Notes under the pieces: model-generated
Database searches by the model: none
What the model saw: the letters and a program-made list of their open reading frames with translations, nothing else
Told to the model about the DNA's origin: nothing
From: Archilochus colubris
Lineage: Eukaryota; Chordata; Aves; Apodiformes; Trochilidae
Assembly (NCBI GenBank): GCA_023079485.1
Contig: CM041083.1
Span: 61,013,810 to 61,077,809 of the forward strand
Direction of reading: 5' to 3'
DNA: 64,000 nucleotides
Program-made: the position numbers and the translations under genes
Shown here: piece after piece, positions 13,401 through 27,500 of the stretch
How positions within the stretch are numbered: position 1 is the stretch's first letter
Layout: each line of letters opens with the position of its first letter

Positions 13401-16400
13401 GATACAACTTCCCTTTGTCCTATTCCATTTCCATCTGTTTTTTTTAAATTGCTACACGCAGAGAAGCAATAGAAAATAATGATACATGGTCAAAGAAATT
13501 AAATATAAGTAAAAGAAGTATATTGTTGGTATGAGATAAAATAGTTTAGATTCAGGTTGGGATGAAATTGTTTTTGTGAATGTTGGCAAAACATATCTCT
13601 TGGATCTTACATCTGTGCTGCTTTAAAAAGAAAAACAAAAGCTTTTCCATTAAAAGGCATTTTTTTATCCTCAACAGCTGCTGGATGTCATAGAGATCCA
13701 ATGCAAGCATAGTAGTGTCTTAGCAGAAAATAACAAGTTAAAAAATAAAAAATGTTTCAAATAGTCACTAGGTCACAAAAATGACCCTATGCTCTGCTCC
13801 CTGTAGAATATTAACCTTGAAGTAAAATGTTGTTAGAGGTAACTGAGAAGCAAATTGGCTAATGTTTGGCTAATGTAATGAACCGATCTATCAGCTCTGT
13901 GACTCTCATCTAAAATATTTTTAGATTTTTAGTAATCTCTACTGTCATCTGACTTTTAAAATTATTTCCGTCTTTGATTCAAAACTATTTGGTTGGATTT
14001 TTACTGAGTGAACTTCATTGTTTCAGTGTACTTGTCCACCCACAAAGGAACAATCCAGAGCTAAATTTCTCCATAACTTTTCAAATGCTCTTTATAAGCT
14101 TTAAAGTAAAAGCTTTAAAGTAATTGGAATTTATCTGATTTGAGGAAATTATTTTTCCTGATAACCTTGTTTCAGTTATTTTGGTGGCCCTGATTACTTA
14201 AATAAGAACTGTTTAATGTTATACTTTTCTGAAATAGGAGTCAGAACAACGTCTAGCAACTAATTTAACCGCTGCTTCTGAGTAAGATTGGATGCAGTTT
14301 TTAAGCAAGTAAAGCAGCTGTTACATAGTAATCTATCTTAGCTTTTTCTGCCTTTTCTTAGCTTTTTTTTCCTACCTAAAAAAGAGGAACAAATTGTGGC
14401 TCTTTGTAATGTAAAAAGGACATGTATAAATATAAATGCAAATCCAAGCTTTGGGTTCATTTCATTGAACCTAGACCCCCATGTAGCCTTACTCTGGACT
14501 TTACTACCTTGTTCACAAAACTGATTAGAAAGAAATGCAGTGTTAGACACACCCGTTGATTTGCACAAGCACAAGAACTGCTTGCGTGACTTCTTGCAAG
14601 CTGCTTCATTTGGGGAATAATTAAGTCAGGAAACAATGAAATTAGATTTGTGATTAGATGTATTTTCTAAACAATAGCCATTGTGAGCTGTGAATCCGTA
14701 GGTCTTGTTAAGTTGATATGGAAAATGCAGTGAATAATGAAGGAGTAAATTTATAGGTGGTAAAAAACAGAGCAGACCTATGAGCTTCCATAGAAATGCC
14801 CAACACAGGAGCAGACTTCAAATGTGAGAAAAAGAATGGCAAAATGTTTTCCTGGGTGTAATTTCAGTAATAATTAGCAGTAAACATCTCCAGGTTTCTA
14901 AGAGTAACAAACTGAGTCTAAGGAGAACTCCACTGAGTTTCATAAATAAAGATGTAACTATCTTAAAAAAGAATCAGAAGACTTCCATGGACTACCTGAT
15001 CATGAACTAAAATCTTTCAGAAGATAACATTCCCATTGTATGCCAGGTCTCCATGAATCTTCAGCATGATGTTGTCTTGGCTTTCTCTATAGGGACATTG
15101 GAGAGCAGCATATTTTTTTTATTAGTTTTATTAACCCATTTCCTCTAAGCCCTTTGAGTCTGTGGTCTCCTTCCAAGATCTGTAGAAATCCCCTGAAAAA
15201 AAAAAATCAACTGACAAAAAATGTAGGTTTGTACACTGTTTTAAAAAATATCTCTCAGGACATGTCCTAAGAGAGTCCATAACATGGCCTTATACATTCT
15301 GTGGCAAATGTGAATATTCCTGTTTAATCATGCAAGCTGCAAGTTCTTGTTTCTGTCCAACATAGGAGAGATGTGTAGAAATACCATCTCCAAAGGCCCA
15401 GCCTGAGGATTCATGTTTGAACATTGGGTAAATATTGGATTATGAAATTAAAACAAACCTATAAATGGACTTGGGATTATTATTTTGCTGATATATATAT
15501 TTACCTAGAAGTTTTGCCCTTGCTGTAAGGATGGGGAAAAACCTTACATTAGTATAATCTTCTAGAACTGGCCTTTTTGATGGGAGCCTAGATTCAGGCT
15601 CAAGCACCTGCTCCCTGGGAGGTCCTTGTTGAGTTTATTGAAATCCAGGCAGATGCATTCTGATGAGTCCTATGAATGGATTCACAAAGGCTTCCATAGC
15701 AGGGGTTGTGGCAGCAAGGTGTAACCCCTCCATTTTTCTCCCAGCAGGAAGCCTCGTGTGCCTACGTGCTGATCGTGACAGCTGTATTCTGGGTCTCTGA
15801 AGCAGTACCTCTTGGTGCAGCAGCCTTAGTTCCTGCTTTCCTATACCCACTTTTTGGAGTCATGAAATCCAGCGAGGTCAGAACAGTGTGTACTTTTTTA
15901 ATTGTTTAATCAGTTCATTATTTGGATAAAATTAATCTTAGTGGTCTAGCAAGAATAAGATGTGTGGGAGGAAGAACTGTACATCTTGTAATGTATAACT
16001 TGGGCAAACCAGCTCTTTCTTCTGCTGAAGATAGATGTAGAAATGGCTATATTAGCCAAGAGGGGTGTCCATTCTGTCACTGCTTCACCAACAATTCCCA
16101 AAACTTACTACATCAAAGGATCTCACCTGTCTCTGCCTCCAAAACCATCTAAAAAGCAGTTATGTGACAAACTGTAAAGTTTCCTTCCAATTAAATTTAT
16201 TATGGATGCTGCACAAGCCATGAGGCTACATATTCTAAAAAAAAAAAACAAAACCATGTACTGTATAAGACTAGACAATTTTGTTACTCAGGTGAATATC
16301 TAGTCCTTTTCCCAAGATGTAACCTTAGTGCTGCCTTGCAACCAAGGCAAAGGAGTAGCTGTGCAAAAATGACTTCAATCAGTTCTGATTTTCTTACTTG

Positions 16401-19400
16401 AGCTTTGGTGAATATAAGTTTTTACATGATATGCCTAGAATTAATTTTATTTCATCTACAGCTTTCTTTTTCCCACTTTTTTCTCTCACTTTTTTGGGGG
16501 TAAGAAGGCATCGTACTTGATTTATAAGAACTAGAAATGTAGATAAGAAAAGGGAAGAATATAGATATAGATATAGATATAGATATAGATATAGATATAG
16601 ATATAGATATAGATATAGATATAGATATAGATATAGATATAGATTAGATATAGATATATAGAGGTAGATGTAGATATATCTATATAGATAGATAGATACA
16701 TAAAACTGTTGATTTTCCAACACAATCTGGCATTTGGCATGCCCATAAATGGGTGGAGTCAATCACGAACCAAGATTTTTGTGACTGACCTTATTCCTCC
16801 TTCCTGTCTAATATAATTGTGTACATTTCCATACAGACACAGTTAAATATTTTCAGGTGTGTCTGTTTTTTTTTTTTTCTTAACATAAAGGTAAACTGGT
16901 TAAAATTTTCACTACAAAATTCTGCAGCATACTGAAGAAGGAAAATTTCAGGGCAACCTCACAGAAGTTCAATGTAGTAACAAATTAAATGACAGTGGGA
17001 CTAGTGCAAATAGTGTATTATTTGCTTTAGGAACAGAAGTAACACCCTGTATTTTAAAATAAATAATGCTGGTGCTTCTCCTGCAGTATATTTTCTGCTG
17101 TTCTGGAGACCCGCAGAAACCCAGGATTCTTGTCTAGCAGTTTAAGCTACAAATAACTCACAAGGGCTTAAGAATATGAGCCAGTGAGTCGTATATGTGT
17201 ATGTGTGTATTAATAAGAATATTGGTATTCAGTTGTTTCTCCAAAGCATCTGTGAAAGGAATAAAGAAAAACAACAGATCCTTTCTGCTGTTGGCTTGAT
17301 GGCTTCTTTTCATTCAGTTCAAGATCTTTTTTTTAACGAGGTAGCAGGAAGATAAAGAAAATTAATGAGAAAGAAACCAGTGGAAGAAGACAAAAAAAGT
17401 GATATTTAAAAGTTCTGGCACACAAGTACCATGGCCAAGTCTATTTAAGGTCACCATGGGGATTTTTAAAATAAATATAATTATATAATTAATGTACTGC
17501 AGCTTTCACAAAACAACATTAGGGTCATTCTTGCACTTTTATGGAGGAGCATTAGTGTAACTGGGGATAATGGAAAAAACACTGCTTCCACTGTTTTTTA
17601 TTGTTTTAAAATGTTGGCACCTACATTTTGTTAGTGGAACAGTTTTAAACTGAAGAAACTATATTTTTGGAAAAAATATTCCAACAACATCTCAGGAAGA
17701 ATTGAATCATAAAATTAAATATTTAGCTAGACTCCAAGCATCTGTTTATAACTTTTTTTTCTCCCATTTTGTTTGTTTTCACACAAGTGTGTGTGTGAAT
17801 GTTTTGGTTTGCTCCATGTGTTATTTTTTCAGTCACTTCACAGAACTGAAATTTTTAATTTTATTTTATTTCATCTTTTAAAATAAAAGATAATCTTTTA
17901 TTTTACCAAGCCACACTTTCAAGAACCCTTCCTTAAGGGACCATGCCTGGACTCTCATTTTTTTCCTGAGCCAGATGATGTCTTTGCTCATTCTTTATAA
18001 AATAAAGTTCTTTTTGGAAAAAAAAAACCAAAACAACTTTGCCTTATTTTACTAATACAGTGGGTATGGATTTCCACTGTGAAAACTTCTGGCACAGGGT
18101 TCGTGGAGTATCACAGCATTTCTCTATTGCATGCAGAGAGAACATCCCAAAAGACTTTTCCTGAAGTTCTGGGGATGCCACGTTTTGCCCAACCGATGAA
18201 CAACACATAAGAAATATGAATAAGATGATGGACAACAACATCTCCAGAACGAAAAAAGCAAAAAAGCATACAAATTAGCTTCTTTCAATGCATGTGTGTC
18301 TTCATGTTTGCTTTCCCTCATGTTTTTCCATAATTGTTTTCCTTCATGTTTGGCTGTGGTTTCAGTCTGGGCCTAGCTGACTGACTAACTGCAGGCCGTG
18401 AACAATCTTTTCAGAGAAGTAAAATTTCTCTTTATCCTTTCAAATCAGAGAAACCTATTAATAAGTGGGAAGAGAGACTTTCTCTCTGTAAACATAACAT
18501 GAATGGGAGAGAAAATGTGTAAGAGAGAACATTTTGACTCAAAAATTCTTCATGTTCTTCAGCTCCCTGTCACTCTTTCTCTAGGGGGAGAAAATCCACA
18601 GTATCATATTCTCATTCAGCATGCTCTGAGTGTAGGGTAGTTACTGCTGTTTTAACTCTTTCCTCCTTGCCCTTAATGTAGGTGGCTGCTGAATATTTCA
18701 AGAACACAACTTTGCTCCTCATGGGTGTGATTTGTGTGGCAGCTTCTGTAGAAAAGTGGAACCTCCACAAGCGAATCGCCCTGCGTATGGTCATGATGGC
18801 TGGAGCAAAGCCAGGCATGTGAGTCAACTCATGACTTCAGGGCAGTTTGAAGCTAATAGCAGCAGCCTGAAAAAACTAGTAACAACTCTGACTTTCCTAT
18901 CCACGTGCAAAAGCTTGCTTGATTTGGGGTTCTTTTTCCTCTCCACCTTGCCTTTCAGAATGTGAAAGTTTACAACTTTTCGCATCCTCTTTCTGCAACC
19001 TCCTACTCCTTGGCTTGTTGCCTCTTTGCTTTCTATTTTTTACTGATACTGCTTTAAGTCTCTATCTTCCTTATAGTCTGATGGTTAGAAAATGCATAAG
19101 GATGCTTAAATCCTGGATATGCTGAAATATGCTGGTTTTCACATCACACGCTGATTTCCCTGTGAAGCAGCAAACAGCTTCCAGTGTTACATTGTATTGT
19201 GATAGCCCTTACACAAGGCAGCATTTTATCTGTGCACAGAATGGTATTTTGGCACCCACAACAAGAAAAAGACTCTGTACAGTTATCAGTGGACTAGTGA
19301 CAACATTAGAATCATAGAATCATAGAATTGGCTGGGTTGGAAGGGACCTCAGAGATCATCAAGTCCAACCCTTGAACCACTGTTGCGGTTGCTAGACCAT

Positions 19401-22400
19401 GGCACTGAGTGCCACATCCAGTCTCTTTTTAAACATCTCCAGGGACGGAGAATCCACTACTTCCCTGGGCAGCCCATTCCAATGTCTGATCACCCTCTCA
19501 GTAAAGAAATTCTTTCTAATATCTAACCTAAACTTCCCCTGGCACAACTTAAGACCATTCCCTCTTGTCTTGTTGAAAGTCATCTGGGAAAAGAGACCAA
19601 CCCCCGCCTGGCTACACCCTCCTTTCAGGGAGTTGTAGAGAGCAATGAGGTCTCATCTGAGCCTCCTCTTCTTCAGGCTGAACAGCCCCAGCTCCCTCAG
19701 CCTCTCCTCATAGGGTCTGTGCTTGAGTCCCTTCACCAGCCTGGCTGCCCTCCTTTGGACCCGCTTCCAGGACCTCGATATCCTTTCTAAACTGGGGGGC
19801 CCAGAACTGGACACAGGACTCAAGGTGTGGCCTCACCATCACTGGGTACAGGGGCAGAATCACTTCCCTGGACCTGCTGGCCACGCTGTTCCTGATAGAG
19901 GCCAGGATGCCATTGGTCTTCTTGGCCACCTGGGCACACTGCTGGCTCATGTTCAGCTTCCTGTCAATCCAGACTCCCAGGTCCCTTTCTGCCTGGCTGC
20001 TCTCAGCCACTCTGTCCCCAGCCTATAGCGCTGCATGGGGTTGTTGTAGGCATCGAGGCCTTTAGTATTTCTTAAAGGAAATGTCAGAAATTTCAGGAAG
20101 GTTTCCCTGTGTTGTGCTCCAGGTTGCTTCTCTGCTTTATGTGTTGCACCACGGTGCTCTCCATGTGGCTTTCCAACACATCCACCACAGCCATGGTAAT
20201 GCCAATTGTGGAGGCAGTGCTCAAGGAACTAGTGAATGCTGAGGAGGAACATGAGCTCACCAGTACTGCAGGCAGCACCGTCATGGAAGAAAACGAGCCA
20301 ATAGGTATTTGTCTATATTGGCCATTATTTTATCCTTTGTTTCTCAGTGACTAAAGTTGTTGGCATACCTTATTCAAATTCCATCAAAATCAGAACTGTC
20401 TGAGTTGTGCTGCCAAAGACATTGGTCCCAACTCTTTCTCCTTGTTCTCTGATATTTCTAACAAAAATTAAACTAGCTTTCAAGATATGATGGGAGAACA
20501 GAAACTGGAAAATAATTTGTGTTGAATTAGGGCCTGTAATGGATTTTGTGGGTCATAACACAAGTCATAGGATTTTAAAGAGTTGCAAGGAAACTTCTGA
20601 GAATAAAGCCAAAGAAATGTAGAAGAGGCCCTAAAATGTTCTCTGTAACAATCCCACACTTGCCCATCCTACTCTTGCCCTTCTAAGCTACCATGATCAG
20701 AGCAGGTACTACCCAAAAAAAAAAAAAAAAAAAAAAATTATAAGATCTCTAACGTCCATTTTGTTCACTCCTTACTAGAAAGAAATGATTTGGGAAGAAA
20801 AGAATCCATCTTTTCTTTCAGTTCACAGATTCCAGGCTGAAAATCATGTAATCTTGCCTATTATACAAAGGTATGGCAGTCTTTTAATTGCCAGAGTCAC
20901 ATAATCAGAAAAATATGAGGCAATAAAATGGTGGATAAGGATCACAGAGTACCTGAGAGGGTTTAGACACATTTTTGATTGCAATAGCTTCTCCACATTC
21001 AATGATGTGGCTCAGGGGCCCAACTCAGTCCTTAGCCCAAGGGCTGCTTTCTCTCCCTTCATTGCAGGTCTCGGCGAAAAGCATGGTCGACCTTCTCTGG
21101 AGCTTATCTTCATCAATGAGGAGTAAGAATGAACCCTGTACATCACGGCCGGAGATTTGAGCCCTACACAGGTTGCAATGGGATAAACCCAGGAGTAGAG
21201 CCAGGAAGGGCGATCAGAAGCTTACAAATTAATATTTTAGATGTGGCTGACAAGGCAGGTTTATGGGAGAAATGGGATTCCTGCAGTGGTCTGGATCTCG
21301 CTAAGGGTCCTAAGATTCATTTATTTTTTAACACTGTGGACATTTTAGAGAGAAGAAAAATGTTTCTCGGGGGCTGAAAGATCTTTTTTCTTTTTTTTTG
21401 AAGTCAGTGTTTGTGCTGCATAAGAGAGTAATGTCCACAGATTTTTATTTTTGTTTTCCTGAAGGAATAGTGATGGAGAGAATCCAAACACAGCATGGAG
21501 TGCTCACAGGACATATCCAGAAGGAAAACACAGAATATTCCTAAGGAATACATGAACTTTCAAGACAGATGAAGGAAGGGGCAAAGGTGGTAAGGGAGGG
21601 CAACCAACAAAAACTTATCCCACAAAAAAAAAACTATCCCTCCCCACAAAAAAATGTGATAAATATTTCTTTTAATATAGACAATATTATTTAGAAACAC
21701 TAAGTTTCAAGAAGGTCTCTATTTGGGGTAAAATCTAGTAAGGTGAAAAGGGTGAACCAAGCAAAGGACTAATGTCTTTGTCAAATCAGCAAATTAATCA
21801 GTGTTTCAAGATACTCAGGAGACTATAAAAAATCATTGTCCTAAAACTATGTTACAATTTAGATCCTGGGGAGAGTCTTCTCACAAGATTAAGAATAAAC
21901 TTCACAATTCCTTCTTAAGTTCCTTCTATTTTGTCCACAACTGTTAAAATTAAAAGAGAAACAAGTTCTTGTTACACCTTTAAAAATTACTTTAAAACAA
22001 ACTTTATCACTCAAAGAGCACATACTGATGACTTTTAGTTAACTTGCTAGACCTAAATAGTTTTTTCATTAGTCTGGAGACTAAGGGGTTTTCCAGTATT
22101 CCCTTTGTTGCAATCTCTTTTTATCCCAGCTGTGTTTTCTATGCAGTATGGAATCAAATTTTCAGTCTAGCATTAGCCATTAATCCCTTCAAGCCCTATT
22201 GAAGAGTAGGTGTGGGATATTCCATAACAGTACAGTTATTAAAATAGTATTACTTGAAAAAGAGCTTGACAGTGGATGAGATGAGTAGCATATCTTCTAG
22301 AATTAAATGTGGTTTCAGTGTCAAAGTTCAGTGGATTGTTGGCATGGCCCACGTGTCACACAGGACAGATTTTAGTAAAAGCTTTAATGTGGCACAGGTG

Positions 22401-24512
22401 GTTGCTCAGAAACAGCACTGGGGAAGTTGGTAGAGGAAGTGCTTTAATATAACAAGACAGTGGTAGTGATGCATTGCCTGGGGCAATTTCTAGAATGTGG
22501 TATAGGCAACCTAGAATATTTTTTTTTTCTTCCATGGAGGTAGAACCCTTTCCTACACAGCTAGAGATAGAGCTGTGAAACATAAGGACTTGTATGTAAA
22601 TAAATATGTGTATGTGTGAGTACATATATATATATACAGAGATATACCACAGACACATACCAAATAAGAGGTAATAAGTTGTATTTTTTACTATTTCTTC
22701 TTTACTATTTACAATATTGTGTGCCTTTTGAGGGAGCTGGGTGAACAGGCATTTTTAAAGACTATTTTCCTTTTTTTGTTTTTAGTGCTACTACTACTGA
22801 CTTCAGCTCCTTGATGCACTCAAAGGTATTGTCACAGGTAGTATCTTCTTCTGAGAGCCCACACAGCTCTGTAACAAACTGCTATTACCTTCATTTCAAA
22901 CAAGCAGTGATTGCTGACAAAGAGTATGCATTGCAGAGTGGCCTGCTCTGGTTTTATTCTGATGGTTCAAATCAAAATGGGTAACATCAGCTCTGTAGTG
23001 TTTGATGTACTTATTGCTGGAGATGCTGAGATCCAGTCAGCAAAAACTAACAGTACCATATGGCTTCTATCAAGTGCAGGTAAGTGTAGATATGATCTTT
23101 TATTGCCCAGGTATTGCCAGGAGCAGAACAACATATACTTATCACAAAGTCAAAGCCTTTAGCAAGGACAAGTTAGATTCTCCTATGTGGCAGAGGGAAA
23201 AGACCTGAATTTACTATAATTTGACTGTTAAGTAACTTTAAAATAAAAACAGATTGCTAGAAGTTGTTTTTTCTTATTTTCTTTTCCAGTATAAGGTTTA
23301 CAACTGACATTTTAGTGTGTGGGCTATTTTTTTTTTTTTCTTTTGAAAAGCCCACTACTTGTGACTTTTAAAAAGCATAATCATTTCTAATCTAAGTGCC
23401 CCTAGAAACAGAAGAAAGGCTAATCTAAAGGCATTTGCCTCCCTACAGAGTATGAATGGTGTGCACATGATAGCCAACCCTATTGGAACAATGAATTCTA
23501 AGAGCAATGGGCAGCACATACCTCAGGTAAGGAGATGTTAAATTCAAGAAGTGAGGGAAAACACAGATTTGAATATCACCTGCTCCCCATTGTTTTATAT
23601 TCATTCTTTGTAAGGTGTGTTGCATGGAATTGTTCACCAAGTTGTGGCTTGGCCCTTACTCCCATTTTGAAGCTCCCAGCACAGATATTTTCAGAGACCC
23701 TCCCCCATTGACTAGTACAATTAATTTAGTTTTACATTCCGTAATGTCATCACAAGTTTCTCTTCTTATTTGGCTATTTTACCCATTTTATTTTTGTAAA
23801 GCCTCCTTGCAAAATAACCTGATTCCAAAATAACAACCCCTGGTATGCAGTATCCTACTCAGAACTAAATCTGCAGCAGGCACAGACCATTTAACTGTTT
23901 ATATAGTTCATTTGGTAGTCTTAGTATGCACCTCTTTTTAGGTTTGCCCTCAAAATTCTCCATTATATCTGTCTGTCCCAGTATTTCTACTTCTCTTAAG
24001 TGGATCCAAGAAGTGATTGCTGTTTGTACCAAAATTGTGTAATACCTTAATGGCATAAATTGATGTCCAGGAAAGATGAAGCTAAAATCAACACATTCAT
24101 AGTTCAAAAGAATCTGAGTCCATGTTTCCAAAAAAGGCCATTGTGCTGCTCCTGATTTTTAGTTTCCTTTTATACTCATTTCTCAGCCACATTCAGTGTT
24201 TATTTTGTAACAGATACTTCACTTTTAACCTACTGGGCTTTTAGCCAAGGTGAACCCATAACATGACTGGGCTTACTACATAAACCCAGATTAACAAATT
24301 AACCAAATCTATCTAAACTATATGTCTTTTTCCTGATCATAAATTATGCCCTTGCATGGGATGTGAAGTGCCTTGAAGTACTGTACCTTTTTTTTTTTTT
24401 TTTTTTTACAAGGAACCTGATTTACTAAAGTCGACATTTTTCTGTCACTGTTAAGGAAGCTACTTTTGGAGTAATATTTTCCTGCACCTTTTTTCTTCCA
24501 TTTTTCCATTGC

Positions 24513-24563
<51 letters not shown>

Positions 24564-27500
24564 GTGCAATTCCTGTGACCCCTAGCACTTCTATTCCTGA
24601 TTAGAAGCCCTGAGCCAGTCTAAGTGCAAAAAATCCATCAAGCATTTGTCTGGTGGCTACATAAACCCCAAGGATTATGAATTCCTACTGCTGCAGTGCT
24701 GGCATCCAACCCTTGTGGCCCACAGAGGCTTTTCCTATCCTGCTGAGATTCCAGTGAGAACTGGAGCTGGCCTCAATCACAGTCAGAAGTCCAATTACTG
24801 TTTGTCCTACATTTCTGCCACAGACCAGACAACTCCATGTCCCTGGACAGGTTTTGAGTTCTGATCTCAGCTAATCCCTGTGAAGAAAAGTCTGCCCCTT
24901 CTCACGCAAAGCTGCTGTTTCTCTGAGACCAATATCACCATGGCTTTTGAGCAAGTTGCTGTTCTGATCATCTGCTTTCTTTGGTGAATGTGTCCCTTCA
25001 CAGGCTCAGATATTGGTCCTGCCTCCTACACACTCAGAACTGGGCCTGAGCACAAAGTCTCAGTATCAGACCAGACATGACCACATGGTTTGTAAATGCC
25101 TCTCCCTGAGTATCTCCTATGCTGCAACCATTGGAGGACTGACAACCATCATAGGGACCTCCACCAGCCTCATATTCTTAGAGCACTTCAACAAGTAAGT
25201 GATGTTGTGGCTGTGTGAAAATGGTGGTTGGGGTCATTGTCATCTCTGAGGCTTTCCCCATGGGTTATTTACTACCTCAAGGTACTCCTGTAAGAGTCTC
25301 TGAAGGCTGTTTTGTTTCCTCCTCTAATGTTATTACTAATGGTTAATAGTTGAAAGGAGGAGCTTGACCTAATACATATCCATACAAAAAACAAATTTCT
25401 CAGCATTCTCTAATATTTAGGTTTCTTTAAACAACTTCTTTTGATTTACATACTGATTATCATGAAGGCAGCAGACCTTCCTGGAAAAGTAAATATTAAA
25501 GCCACAAAGATATAGCAAAGAAGACAAAAATAAATAAATAAAAATTAATAAAGAAAAGAAGGAAAAACCTTGAAGTTGTTCTGTAGATTTTTAAAAATTG
25601 AATTCTAACAGTGAACCCACAGGCATCACTAGTGGTACTTGTACTGCTCAAAACCTAGTGCAAAAAACCCAAACTTAGAAATGTGGCCTTACACCTTTGT
25701 TTCAGAGAAGATGGGATGCATCTCTCAAGCAGCTAAGTATTTAATTTATCATATACATACAGGGCTCTCAAAGACATGAATGTTACCTCCATCAAAAAAC
25801 TTCTGGTACTGCTCATGCTCAGACAGGCATCCAAGCTCAAACTTGATTTCTGATCAACTACTGCTGCTACTGCTGCCCTGTTCAACTTCATTTCTCTCTC
25901 TGAGATTATGGTAGCAAGGAAAACTAATTTTGGTAGCCATCTTTAACACAAGGATTTTGATTTTACAGAATTTCCAAAAATCTTGCTGCTATTACAGTTT
26001 CATCAAATGCACATACCAGACAACTTTGTCAGAGAGCAGCAGAATATAGTAATTTTTTGTGCAGTCCATGAGAAGACATATAAAGAGATTATGGGTGAAA
26101 AAAATCTTTAAGTCTGCCAACACTAAAAAGTTAACAAAAAACAGAGGTAGGGCCAGAATTCTACTCCTGATAGGAGGTTTGAAGCTTGCTAGACCATCCA
26201 GACCATTTGGTCTTATAGGTGTGAAGTGCTATATGGTTCATCTGTTGATCAAGCATGGTCAATGACTGACATTATTGATCAATTGGTTTCACAATGCACT
26301 TGAAATGCAGCTGCTGCAGATACAAAGAGATGTAAATTTTCTTTCATGACAAATATATGCATCTATATACATAAAAATATGTATATGAGCAAAATATGTG
26401 CATCTATGCATACTAGAAATGCCTGTCCTTTTTACTGTTCTAACTTCTGCATCTTCTCTTTGACTTTGTAGCCACTACCCGGATGCTGAAGTGTTGAATT
26501 TTGGAACCTGGTTTTTGTTCAGTTTTCCCATCTCCCTCATCATGTTGGTCCTGACCTGGCTCTGGATGCATTGGCTGTTCTTGGGTTGCAAGTGAGTGCA
26601 GGTTGTTCAAAATGCATGAATTATGAAGCAGAGCGACTTTGGCTTCTCTACAACATCTCATAAAAATGCTTCCTGTTGCAAATGACAGAAACTAAAGTAT
26701 GATTTCTTTCTTTGTGCCAGAACAATTCCTGAAGGAAGTTTTACTGCTTAGCTGTGCTGCATAGACAGCAATCTAGAATATTGTTGCTTGCAAGTAAACT
26801 GACGAGGTATTGTTGATGGAAAGCCTACCAACTCATTCGACTCATTTTTTTGATTCTCATGACCACAAGATTGGGTCATGAGAATTGGGAACAATTGGGG
26901 ACAAAAAAATCTTTTTAAAAGTCCTTTTGGAAATGTACATCTTAAAAGAAAGATAGATTTTTCAATAGAAAAATAACTGCAAGTGAACAGGTCACTTTTC
27001 AGATCTGCCCCCATCTCAATCAAATGAACATAAGACCTATTAAATTAAAGCTAAACAGAGTCCATATATATTTCTCTTCAAGATGGAAAGGACTCACAGC
27101 CTAAAAGATGGATGCCAGTAAGTTCCTTAGCCCCAAGATAAGAACAAGGCTCAGTCTCCTAGTTCATTTGTACCACGTATTCTCTTTGCAGAGGCACTCA
27201 GCAAAATTAATGAAAATTGACTAAATGCATGCATTTAGATTTGATTAGTTAATCTGCATTAAATTGTGGTGCAGACACATTTACCCAGAATTAGTGGCCT
27301 TAATTTGATTTAGTTTACTCTTAAAAGTAAGCTGAACTTACATCACTAATTTATTTCACCTAAAGACAATGAATAAAATTATAATGACTTCTGCTTACTG
27401 CTGACCTTGACTAGATTTGATGAGGTAATTTAGAGCTGAATAACTCCATGTCCTTCTCTCAGTCTCCTGAGCCTTGTAGATTCAAATTAAAGGCTTTTTT

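Noticed and set aside
16394..16762. 122-codon minus-strand frame rich in YLYLYL
   Set aside because: Product of the ATAGAT hexanucleotide repeat.
24646..24864. 72-codon frame just upstream of SLC13A4 exon 8
   Set aside because: No family match, no suitable splice sites, and it is not needed for exon phase; treated as intron 7.
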